Below are positions 1-6,246 of a stretch of DNA of 11,233 nucleotides, one piece after another. Made by a program: the position numbers and the translations under genes. The first letter of the stretch is position 1. The number at the start of each line of letters is the position of its first letter. The notes below the pieces were generated by a model. That model had not been told where the DNA came from. It ran no database searches and saw nothing but the letters and a program-made list of their open reading frames with translations. This DNA is from an uncultured Clostridia bacterium (GTDB lineage Bacteria > Bacillota > Clostridia > TANB77 > CAG-508), in contig CALXZQ010000037.1 of the NCBI GenBank assembly GCA_944393275.1, forward strand, positions 1 through 11,233, given 5' to 3'.

Positions 1-13
1 AATAAACAATAGT

Positions 14-42
14 TTGAAAATATTTTAAAAATATGGTATAAT
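14..42 (+). promoter_or_regulatory. Sigma-A promoter of the 65-residue gene
   Basis: The -35 element TTGAAA (14-19) and the -10 element TATAAT (37-42) are separated by exactly 17 bp, and the -10 is preceded by TGG, an extended -10. This is close to the housekeeping consensus. It lies about 65 bp upstream of the start codon of the first gene, so a leader of roughly 60 nt is expected. Confidence 0.75.
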
Positions 43-108
43 AATTATTGAACCTATTGGTTGAAGAGTCACAAACAGTTATTATGAACACAATAAGGAG
101 GACTAAAA

Positions 109-306
109 ATGGCAAGCGTATCTGAGTTTCGGAAGCACTGGGGAGACAGAGACGAGGGATATACCCTTGAAGAGGCCATGCAAAAGAAAGCAAAGGTCGA
201 TGAGGCCCACGGAGTGGGCACACCTGAATCCAAATGGAACCCCGCTGAGATCCTTCCAGACACGACCAGAAAAAAGGGCTTCTTTGTAAGGATTTCAACA
301 AAGTAG
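109..306 (+). CDS. Small hydrophilic protein of unknown function, foreign base composition
   Basis: I do not recognise this 65-residue protein. It is strongly charged (many K, R, D and E), has no signal peptide or membrane segment, and contains a tryptophan in its N-terminal part (KHWGDRDEGY, residues 9-18) and one in the middle (SKWNP). The ATG start is supported by the Shine-Dalgarno AAGGAGG at 95-101, 7 nt upstream. By my count 99 of 198 bases are G or C, about 50%, while neighbouring genes are near 30%; it uses codons such as CGG, CCC, GCC and GTC that neighbours avoid. It has its own consensus promoter and strong terminator and forms an independent unit. The intact signals argue it is a real, expressed gene. 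The composition suggests acquisition from a higher-GC donor, or unusual selection. Function is unknown. Confidence 0.7.
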   Translation: MASVSEFRKHWGDRDEGYTLEEAMQKKAKVDEAHGVGTPESKWNPAEILPDTTRKKGFFVRISTK

Positions 307-317
307 CCCAGCCATAA

Positions 318-365
318 GCAGGACCTTTAAAGCACGTATTTGTGCTTTAGAGGCTCCTGCCTTTT
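318..365 (+). terminator. Strong intrinsic terminator after the 65-residue gene
   Basis: Arms 318-335 and 342-360 pair in 18 positions (one G-T wobble, one bulged C at 354) around a 6-nt loop, followed by CTTTTATTTAT. The stem is GC-richer than the surrounding DNA, like the gene it follows, so gene and terminator may have travelled together. Confidence 0.85.
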
Positions 366-435
366 ATTTATATAAATTTATTTTAAAATCATTGAATTAA
401 AAATAAAAATCATATTTTATAAGTATAAAATAGAA

Positions 436-499
436 TAAGATATCCAAAATTTATTAAAGAGTGTTCTGGTAAAACGATTAATAAATTAAGGATATCTTA
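436..499. repeat. 22-bp imperfect inverted repeat with 20-bp spacer
   Basis: The arms are 436-457 and 478-499. They are reverse complements at 20 of 22 positions and flank a 20-bp spacer. No T-tract follows directly, so a simple terminator is unlikely. It lies in the gene-free stretch 307-673. Possible explanations are a hairpin RNA, a protein-binding palindrome or a remnant of a small mobile element; nothing in the sequence decides. Apart from this, the upstream terminator and the promoter at 601-629, I see nothing in the stretch. Confidence 0.6.
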
Positions 500-600
500 C
501 AGAAACAGTATACTATATATTATTTAAATTGTCATCATTTTTATCCAAAAAAGTTAAAAAAGTTAAAATATTTTTATACAAATAAAAATATGAAAATTTA

Positions 601-629
601 TTGCATCTGAAAATAAAAAGTAGTATAAA
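601..629 (+). promoter_or_regulatory. Promoter of the Nudix operon
   Basis: TTGCAT (601-606) and TATAAA (624-629) are 17 bp apart, located 45 bp before the start of the first Nudix gene. The spacing is ideal and both elements match the sigma-A consensus reasonably. It is the best candidate in the 370-bp gap upstream. Confidence 0.5.
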
Positions 630-673
630 GTAGAATTATGAAGAAACAAAAATATATAGGAAGGTAGAAATTT

Positions 674-1147
674 ATGGATATATGTCTAGATGTAGGAGAA
701 TATAAATTAAACTTAAGAGCTGCAGGGGTAATTATTCATAATGGAAAAGTATTGTTACATAAGAGAAAAGAAAAGACTCACTATGTACTTTTAGGTGGAA
801 GAATTACCATAGGAGAAAATTCACAAGAAACAGTAAAAAGAGAAATATTAGAGGAGACAGGAAAAGAAGTGGATGTAACGGATCACATCGCAACAATAGA
901 AAACTTCTTTAGTGCAAATGGTATAAAATATCATGAGATAATGTTTGTATATAAAGCTGAGTTTAAAAATGAAGAAGATAAATTAATTGAAACAACTCTA
1001 AAAAATGTTGAGGGAAAAGATTCTCTACAGTATGAATGGATAGAAATTGATAAAATTGATGAATATGAACTTTTACCCAAAGTAATGAAAAGCATCTTAA
1101 AAGAAGGTAAAATAGGAGTTCATAAAATAAATAATGAATTGGAATAG
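674..1147 (+). CDS. Nudix hydrolase (first of a pair)
   Basis: A 157-residue single-domain Nudix protein. Nudix enzymes hydrolyse a nucleoside diphosphate linked to another moiety using a divalent metal held by glutamates of the Nudix box. The box is intact: G42 then E48 (Gx5E), R56-E57, E60-E61 and G63, in the order GxxxxxEx7REUxEExGU. It is preceded by a typical beta strand (AAGVIIHNGKVLLHKRK, residues 16-32). The ATG has the Shine-Dalgarno AGGAAGG at 658-664, 9 nt upstream. Length fits the minimal family size. The stop is 12 nt before the next Nudix gene, so both are probably co-transcribed from the promoter at 601-629. The substrate cannot be deduced; housecleaning of damaged nucleotides, nucleotide sugars or dinucleoside polyphosphates are all possible. 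Confidence 0.9.
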   Translation: MDICLDVGEYKLNLRAAGVIIHNGKVLLHKRKEKTHYVLLGGRITIGENSQETVKREILEETGKEVDVTDHIATIENFFSANGIKYHEIMFVYKAEFKNEEDKLIETTLKNVEGKDSLQYEWIEIDKIDEYELLPKVMKSILKEGKIGVHKINNELE

Positions 1148-1159
1148 AAGAGGAAAATA

Positions 1160-1690
1160 ATGAAAGAATTGTTAGAAACCTGGGATATATATGATAAAAA
1201 TAGAAAAAAGACAGGTAAAATTGCAGTAAGAGACAAATATCAATTTAAAGAAGGAGAATATCATATTGTTGTAACAGCGATAATATTAAACTCAAAAAAC
1301 GAATTATTAATGAGTAAGAGAGCAGGACATAAAAAATATCCATTGATGTGGGAATGTACAGGTGGTTCAATATTAGAAGGAGAAACGAGTTTAGAAGGAA
1401 TAATAAGAGAAGTAAATGAAGAACTAGGCATACAATTTCAAAAAGGAGATGCAAAATTTATAAAAGAAATTAGAAGAGATAAGATTCCTCCTGATTTTAA
1501 AGACTTGTGGTTGTTTAAAAAAGATATTGATATAAATCAGCTTATCTTTTTAGATGGAGAAGTAGTAGATGCAAAATGGGTAACAATAGACGAATTTAAA
1601 GAACTAATTAAAGAAAATAAAATAATCCCAACAATAGACTTTAATACAGAGGATTATGAAAAATTGCTAAGTTATAATAATGTCGAATAA
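1160..1690 (+). CDS. Nudix hydrolase, IPP-isomerase-like/YfcD-like architecture
   Basis: A 176-residue Nudix protein. Its N-terminal lead-in (TWDIYDKNRKKTGK, residues 7-20) is typical of the Nudix branch that resembles isopentenyl-diphosphate isomerase and E. coli YfcD. The Nudix box is complete at residues 69-91: G69, E75, R83-E84, E87-E88, G90. It is clearly different in sequence from the preceding Nudix protein outside the box, so this is not a recent tandem duplication. The start ATG is 12 nt after the upstream stop, with AAGAGGA (1148-1154) as ribosome binding site. A hydrolase of a small phosphorylated metabolite is more likely than a true isomerase, but the substrate is not visible. 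No terminator is evident after it. Confidence 0.88.
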   Translation: MKELLETWDIYDKNRKKTGKIAVRDKYQFKEGEYHIVVTAIILNSKNELLMSKRAGHKKYPLMWECTGGSILEGETSLEGIIREVNEELGIQFQKGDAKFIKEIRRDKIPPDFKDLWLFKKDIDINQLIFLDGEVVDAKWVTIDEFKELIKENKIIPTIDFNTEDYEKLLSYNNVE

Positions 1691-1766
1691 AATCGAAAAT
1701 AGTACAAAGGTGTCTAAAAATAATTGTAAAAAAGTGTAAGATTGCTAGATTTATAATTAGTAATTT

Positions 1767-1775
1767 TGATATAAT
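1767..1775 (+). promoter_or_regulatory. Extended -10 promoter of the prolyl isomerase gene
   Basis: TGA directly followed by TATAAT (1770-1775) forms an extended -10 element about 45 bp before the start codon. The -35 position at 17-bp spacing is poor (AGATTT), as is common for extended -10 promoters. Confidence 0.5.
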
Positions 1776-1821
1776 TGAAAAGTGCAAAAACATAATTATA
1801 AGAAAAGAAAGGGGAATTAAA

Positions 1822-2373
1822 ATGAGTAAGAATCCAATAGTAACAATTGAAATGGAAAATGGAGATATCATAAAAGCTGAATTATATCCAGAAAAAGCGC
1901 CACAAACGGTGTATAATTTTATAAGTTTGGTGGATAAAGGATTTTATAATGGTTTAATATTCCACAGAACAATTCCGGGATTTATGGCACAGGGAGGAGA
2001 TCCAAAAGGAACAGGAATGGGTGGCCCAGGATATGGAATTATAGGAGAATTCTCTGACAATAATATAGAAAATGACATATCTCATTTAAGAGGAACAATA
2101 TCTATGGCAAGAAGTATGAACCCTAATAGTGCAGGTTCCCAGTTCTTTATAGTAACAGATGATTCTACTTTTTTAGATGGGAAATATGCTGCATTTGGTA
2201 AAGTTATAGAAGGAATGGAAAATGTAGATAAAATAGTAAAATCAAGAGTTATAACAAGGAGTAGTTTCGGAGGTGGCAAAGATAGACCTGTAGAACCTCC
2301 AGTTATGCAGAATGTAACAGTAGAGAAGTTTGGAGTCGAATATCCAGAACCTGATAAGTTTGAAAAAAATTAG
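1822..2373 (+). CDS. Cyclophilin-type peptidyl-prolyl cis-trans isomerase
   Basis: A 183-residue cytoplasmic cyclophilin that catalyses cis-trans isomerisation of peptide bonds preceding proline and assists protein folding. There is no signal peptide. Family landmarks are all present: FHR at residues 47-49 with catalytic R49, GFMAQGGDP at 53-61, SAGSQFFI at 103-110, and LDGKYAAFGKV at 118-128. The residue matching human cyclophilin A W121 is F117, as in E. coli PpiB, which by family knowledge predicts weak cyclosporin A binding. The ATG is preceded by AAAGGGGA (1808-1815). The gene appears monocistronic: it has its own extended -10 promoter, and a new promoter lies just after it. No terminator is visible between it and the next gene, so readthrough is possible. 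Confidence in family is very high; the specific PpiA/PpiB label is not decidable. Confidence 0.96.
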   Translation: MSKNPIVTIEMENGDIIKAELYPEKAPQTVYNFISLVDKGFYNGLIFHRTIPGFMAQGGDPKGTGMGGPGYGIIGEFSDNNIENDISHLRGTISMARSMNPNSAGSQFFIVTDDSTFLDGKYAAFGKVIEGMENVDKIVKSRVITRSSFGGGKDRPVEPPVMQNVTVEKFGVEYPEPDKFEKN

Positions 2374-2388
2374 AAGACTTGTCAAATA

Positions 2389-2417
2389 TTGCTAAATAAC
2401 CTAAAATGTGGTATAAT
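2389..2417 (+). promoter_or_regulatory. Promoter of the small membrane protein gene
   Basis: TTGCTA (2389-2394) and TATAAT (2412-2417) are spaced by 17 bp, and TGG immediately precedes the -10. This leaves a leader of about 25 nt before the start codon at 2450. Confidence 0.7.
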
Positions 2418-2449
2418 AATATTGTTATTACTAAAGAAGGTGGTAAAAT

Positions 2450-2812
2450 ATGTATGCACTGCTAATAATATTATATATACTAGTTTTAATAGTATTTGCT
2501 TTAATTGCATTTGCGGTTATGCAGATACGTTTAGCAGGACTAACAGTAAAAGATTTTTGGAGTTTTATTGAAGCAAACCAAAATTTAGATAAATTATATA
2601 GAATAGCAAATAGATATGAGAATATGAGCAGACAAGAGCAAGTAGTATTTTTAGTAGAAGCTGAAAAAATGTTTAGAGCATTTGATAAAGTCCCAGACAT
2701 ATTGTGGGAAGATGAATACAACAAATATAAAGATGTTTTAAATAAATATAAAGATATACGAATACTTAGATGGAACGAATTAGAACAAGAAAAAGTATCT
2801 GCTATTAAATAA
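2450..2812 (+). CDS. Small N-terminally membrane-anchored protein of unknown function
   Basis: A 120-residue protein I cannot place in a family. Residues 2-25 are a continuous hydrophobic segment (LLIILYILVLIVF and on), best read as one transmembrane helix. Residues 30-120 form a charged, largely helical soluble domain, with several Trp residues (W37, W86, W108) and a short repeated KYKD motif near the C-terminus. With few positive charges before the helix and basic residues after it, the soluble part is probably cytoplasmic. The ATG is preceded by AAGGTGG (2437-2443), 6 nt upstream. It has its own promoter and ends in a perfect bidirectional terminator, so it is a single-gene unit convergent with the SPFH/NfeD pair. 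Whether it functions with that pair is not shown. Confidence 0.85.
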   Translation: MYALLIILYILVLIVFALIAFAVMQIRLAGLTVKDFWSFIEANQNLDKLYRIANRYENMSRQEQVVFLVEAEKMFRAFDKVPDILWEDEYNKYKDVLNKYKDIRILRWNELEQEKVSAIK

Positions 2813-2849
2813 AAAAGATTAACAATTAATAAATTTGTTAATCTTTTTT
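2811..2849. terminator. Bidirectional intrinsic terminator
   Basis: Perfect 15-bp arms at 2811-2825 and 2835-2849 with a 9-nt loop. The outer six pairs are A-T, providing a T-tract on either strand. It sits between convergent genes and can end both transcripts. The left arm begins inside the stop codon of the small membrane gene. Confidence 0.88.
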
Positions 2850-2856
2850 ATTTATC

Positions 2857-3783
2857 TTATTCTTTATCTTTTTTCTTAGTATTATCTTTTATTGCTTCTG
2901 CAGCAGCTCCTAAACTACTTAAAGCATTTGTTGCTTCAAATGGAATAAATACTTTGTTAGCTTCACCTTTTGCAACTTCCTCTAAAGCTTCAAGAGACTT
3001 CAATTGAACTAATTTTTCATCAGGGTCGGCATTTTTAATTGCTTCATATACCAATTCAACTTCTTTAGCCTTAGCCTCAGCTATTTTAGCAATTGCTTCA
3101 GCTTCACCGGCTGCACGTCTAATCTTAGCTTCTCTATCAGCCTCAGCCTCTAATATAGCAGCTGCTTTTTTACCTTCAGCTAATGTAATTGCAGATTGTC
3201 TTTCACCTTCTGCTTGAAGAATTAAAGCTCTTTTATTTCTTTCAGCATTCATTTGTTTTTCCATTGCATCTCTGATATCAGCAGGTGGATTAATATCTTT
3301 TATCTCAACTCTATCAATTTTACAACCCCACTTATCAGTAGCTTCGTCTAATATTACTCTTAATCTTTGGTTGATTGCATCTCTTGAACTGAATGTTTCA
3401 TCTAAATCCATTTTACCAACGATATCACGAATTGTTGTTATTGCTAAATATTCAATACCTTTCTTTAAAGATTGAATTTCATAAACTGCTTTAGCAGGAT
3501 CTGTTATTTGATAAAACACAACAGTGTCTATTGTTATAGTAACATTATCTTTTGTAATAACACCTTGTGGTGGAATGTCCATAGTTTGTTGTTTCAAACT
3601 AACCACACTACGAACATGATCAAAAAATGGAATTATAATAGTAAGACCAGCATCAGCTATTTTGTGAAATTTACCTAATCTTTCAATAATATAAACTTCT
3701 GATTGTTTTACTACCTTAATTGTTTTATAAGCTATTATAAGTATAATTGCAAGCATAATAGCTAAAAATATAATTCCTCCCAT
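2857..3783 (-). CDS. SPFH/band 7 (stomatin-like, QmcA-type) membrane scaffold protein
   Basis: A 308-residue SPFH-family protein. Such proteins oligomerise on the membrane and organise microdomains or modulate membrane proteases. Residues 3-19 form the N-terminal membrane anchor; the SPFH domain runs from about 23 to 180 with the classic stretch around DIPPQGVITKDNVTITID (69-86). Residues about 170-250 are an alanine/glutamate-rich coiled coil (repeated AEGE, AEGK, EAEA segments) typical of stomatin oligomerisation. The C-terminus is charged and soluble. The ATG has a strong AAGGAGG (3789-3795) 5 nt upstream. The neighbouring upstream gene encodes an NfeD-type partner 39 bp away, the same pairing as E. 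coli qmcA with ybbJ. Length is ordinary for the QmcA/stomatin group and shorter than flotillins. Confidence 0.95.
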   Translation of the reverse strand: MGGIIFLAIMLAIILIIAYKTIKVVKQSEVYIIERLGKFHKIADAGLTIIIPFFDHVRSVVSLKQQTMDIPPQGVITKDNVTITIDTVVFYQITDPAKAVYEIQSLKKGIEYLAITTIRDIVGKMDLDETFSSRDAINQRLRVILDEATDKWGCKIDRVEIKDINPPADIRDAMEKQMNAERNKRALILQAEGERQSAITLAEGKKAAAILEAEADREAKIRRAAGEAEAIAKIAEAKAKEVELVYEAIKNADPDEKLVQLKSLEALEEVAKGEANKVFIPFEATNALSSLGAAAEAIKDNTKKKDKE

Positions 3784-3822
3784 AATATCCTCCTTAAAAA
3801 TATAAAAAATGTATATAATAAA

Positions 3823-4284
3823 TTATTGATTTGCTATACCTGAAAATTTATTTGATGGTAATGGTCTTACACAGGCTCTTACACCATTAATTCCTTCAAT
3901 CTCAACTTTAGAACCTTTTGGTATTATCATATCTGAATCTGAAGGCATTGCAGACCATATTTCACCAGCAACATTTATTTGACCGGTTCCTTTTATTGGG
4001 TCTATATCTTCAATAACTAAGGCTTCTTTCCCAATAATAGTAAAAGCATTTGTTATAACAGGTTTTTTATTTTTTAGAAATTTATCAATAAGTGGTTTAG
4101 TAAAAAATATAAGTAGGCTTGATGAAACTAAAAACACAGTAACCTGAACCATAATATTATCTGTGAAAAAACTAACCAACATTGTTATTAAGGAGGCTAC
4201 ACCTAGCCAAAAGACTAAAAATCCTAAAGTGAATATTTCTAGGATAAAGAATATTCCAGACAAAATTAACCATATATGCCACAT
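3823..4284 (-). CDS. NfeD-family membrane protein, partner of the SPFH protein
   Basis: A 153-residue short-form NfeD protein. Residues 3-22, about 24-42 and 46-62 are hydrophobic segments, giving two to three membrane helices. The C-terminal part from about residue 83 (GKEALVIEDIDPIKGTGQINVAGEIW and onward) is the NfeD OB-fold domain, with the usual G-x-G-x-I/V-x-V-x-G-E-x-W pattern. It lacks the N-terminal ClpP-like serine protease of long NfeD proteins. Family knowledge says short NfeD proteins bind SPFH partners through the OB domain. The ATG is preceded by AAGGGGGG (4291-4298). The gene is first in a two-gene minus-strand operon with the SPFH gene. A TATAAT on the minus strand (4314-4319), with a weak -35, is the likely promoter. 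Confidence 0.93.
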   Translation of the reverse strand: MWHIWLILSGIFFILEIFTLGFLVFWLGVASLITMLVSFFTDNIMVQVTVFLVSSSLLIFFTKPLIDKFLKNKKPVITNAFTIIGKEALVIEDIDPIKGTGQINVAGEIWSAMPSDSDMIIPKGSKVEIEGINGVRACVRPLPSNKFSGIANQ

Positions 4285-4313
4285 AAAAATCCCCCCTTAA
4301 TACAACTATTAAT

Positions 4314-4342
4314 ATTATACAATAAAATCCTAGAAAAATAAA
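4314..4342 (-). promoter_or_regulatory. Probable promoter of the NfeD/SPFH operon
   Basis: On the minus strand TATAAT (4319 to 4314) has TTTATT at 17-bp spacing (4342 to 4337), a weak -35. It lies about 30 bp upstream of the NfeD start. The rest of the 184-bp divergent intergenic region is A/T tracts, with a TATAAT at 4437-4442 for the rightward gene but no good -35 for it. Confidence 0.4.
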
Positions 4343-4468
4343 GATTTTTTAACAAAAAAAACAGTTTTTTGATAGGAAATACAGAATAATAAAAATTTAT
4401 ATAAAAAGTATTCACTAAATAAATGATTTATGATAATATAATCATATTAAATAACGGAGGTAAAGATA

Positions 4469-6190
4469 TTGGAAGAAATAAAAGATAATAACACTAATCA
4501 ATCTAAAAAATCAAACAAAATCAAAATAGTAGTGACATTAATAATAACTTTATTTGCATTGTTTATAGCCACTTTTGCCATGTATATAGCGCCAGATTAT
4601 CAAAAAGAAGGAACGGAAGACATGATAAACTTAATAATTAACAATAGAAATGTAACGGCGAGAATGAAAAATGAAGTTTATATAGATGATAATGGAGTTA
4701 TATATTTATCAGAGGATGATGTTCAAAACTACTTTGATAAATATATAAAATATTATGAAGATGATAAAAGACTAGTAACTACATATGAGGACAAGATAGC
4801 AATACTATTAGGCAATAATAAATATATGGAAGTGAATGGAAAATTACAAGATATAAAAGCTTCTATAATAACTAAAAACGAAATAATGTATATACCATTT
4901 TCAGAAATGTGTGAAAGTGTATATAATGCAAATTTAACATATATAAATAAGGAAGATAACCAAGTAGTTATAGTAGATTCTGTAAGTAGAGAAGTAAAAG
5001 AAGCTACTGTAAATAAAAAAGTAAGTGTTAAATATAAAGCAAAAGTATTATCAAGAACACTAGAGAGAGTAAATAAGGGTGATAAGGTAATATATATTTC
5101 GTCAAGTGATGGTTGGGCAAGAGTTAGAACCGAAAATGGAAAAATAGGGTATATTAAAGAAAAAGATATAGCAGAAATTAATGTAGTAAGAGAAGAAACC
5201 ATAGAGAAAAAACCAGTAGAGGGAAAAGTAAATCTTGTTTGGGATTATTTTTCTGAATATGCTACTGCCCCTGATAGAACAGGTCAAACGATACAAGGAA
5301 TAAATGTTGTTTCACCATCATTCTTCACATTAGAAACAGAGACTGGAAATATAGTGGAAAACGTAGGACCTGAAGGAGTAGAATATATAAATTGGGCACA
5401 TAGCAATGGATATCAAGTATGGGCAATGTTTTCAAATAACTCATACAAAGAAACTACATCTGTAATTTTAAATGATTTTGAGAAAAGACAAACCTTAATA
5501 GATAGAATTGTTGAATTAGTAGAAATATATGATATAGATGGACTAAATTTAGACTTCGAATATATGAACGAAAGTGATAAAGATAGTTATTCAAGATTAG
5601 TAATAGAATTAGCACCAAGATTAAAAGCATTAGGAAAAGCATTTTCAGTGGATGTAACAGCTCCAGATGGCTCACCTAACTGGTCTTTATGTTTTGACAG
5701 AAATGTAATAGGACATGTTGCAGATTATATAATCTTCATGGCATATGATCAACATGGAACTTCATCAAAGGCAGGAACAGTAGCAGGTTATGATTGGGTG
5801 GAAAAAAATATAAATAAATTCTTAAATCAAGAAGTTGTAAAAAATGAAAAAATAATATTAGGAATTCCATTATATACTAGAATCTGGACACTTTCAGATG
5901 ATCCTGAAAAAGATCCTAGCAAAACAGTAGAAATTAAAGATGTTGATTCATTAATCGCTGGAAAAGGAGAAAAAGTTTGGGATGATACATTAAAGCAATA
6001 CTACATTGAATATAAAGAAGGAGACAATACTCGTGCAATGTGGATTGAAGATGAAAGATCAATAACAGAGAAAATTAAATTGGCAAATAAGTATAAATTA
6101 GCAGGAGTAGCATTCTGGGAAAAGGATAGAGAATCTGATGGCTTATGGGAAATAGTTGATGAAGAATTAAATAAAGAATATGTGGAATAA
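4469..6190 (+). CDS. Membrane-anchored GH18 glycosidase with SH3-like domain (spore cortex-lytic/YaaH-like)
   Basis: A 573-residue protein. It starts with TTG, chosen because ACGGAGGT (4454-4461) lies 7 nt upstream and no better start exists. A basic N-terminus precedes one transmembrane or uncleaved signal segment (residues 19-40). Residues about 50-170 resemble a copper amine oxidase N-terminal-like wall domain and about 183-236 an SH3b domain (KAKVLSRTL, GWARVRTENGKIGYI). The rest is a GH18 TIM barrel, about 252-565. Its catalytic motif is DGLNLDFE (357-364) with proton donor E364 and D362; the third position is N rather than D, as in bacterial YaaH/SleL enzymes. MAYDQHG (424-430) and GVAFWEKDR (546-554) complete the fold. 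It is expected to cleave N-acetylglucosaminyl linkages in peptidoglycan on the outer membrane face, plausibly during spore cortex turnover. A terminator hairpin follows 7 bp after the stop. Confidence 0.92.
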   Translation: MEEIKDNNTNQSKKSNKIKIVVTLIITLFALFIATFAMYIAPDYQKEGTEDMINLIINNRNVTARMKNEVYIDDNGVIYLSEDDVQNYFDKYIKYYEDDKRLVTTYEDKIAILLGNNKYMEVNGKLQDIKASIITKNEIMYIPFSEMCESVYNANLTYINKEDNQVVIVDSVSREVKEATVNKKVSVKYKAKVLSRTLERVNKGDKVIYISSSDGWARVRTENGKIGYIKEKDIAEINVVREETIEKKPVEGKVNLVWDYFSEYATAPDRTGQTIQGINVVSPSFFTLETETGNIVENVGPEGVEYINWAHSNGYQVWAMFSNNSYKETTSVILNDFEKRQTLIDRIVELVEIYDIDGLNLDFEYMNESDKDSYSRLVIELAPRLKALGKAFSVDVTAPDGSPNWSLCFDRNVIGHVADYIIFMAYDQHGTSSKAGTVAGYDWVEKNINKFLNQEVVKNEKIILGIPLYTRIWTLSDDPEKDPSKTVEIKDVDSLIAGKGEKVWDDTLKQYYIEYKEGDNTRAMWIEDERSITEKIKLANKYKLAGVAFWEKDRESDGLWEIVDEELNKEYVE

Positions 6191-6197
6191 AATAAAT

Positions 6198-6246
6198 ACC
6201 TTCTTAATATAAATAAAAATAAATTATATTAAGAAGGTGTTTTTTT
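6198..6246 (+). terminator. Terminator hairpin that also contains the next gene's ribosome binding site
   Basis: Perfect 15-bp arms (6198-6212 and 6224-6238) enclose an 11-nt loop and are followed by GT then a run of seven T (6240-6246), a regular intrinsic terminator. The 3' arm includes AAGAAGGTG (6231-6239), which is the only Shine-Dalgarno for the following gene, and that gene's TTG start uses the last two T residues of the tract. The same hairpin can therefore stop transcription and hide the ribosome binding site. Confidence 0.85.

Noticed and set aside
540..600. Short direct repeats of the AAAAAAGTT type
   Set aside because: Two copies of A-rich sequence in AT-rich intergenic DNA are expected by chance; there is no array structure that would suggest CRISPR or iterons.
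1681..1687. TGTCGAA, a Spo0A-box core, upstream of the prolyl isomerase gene
   Set aside because: It lies in the last codons of the second Nudix gene (Val-Glu), about 85 bp from the -10 element, so chance coding overlap is the simpler reading.
4753..5202. Minus-strand open frame of 149 codons within the GH18 gene
   Set aside because: It is antisense to a well-supported gene with clear domains, has no binding site and shows only low-complexity hydrophobic sequence from the AT-rich antisense.
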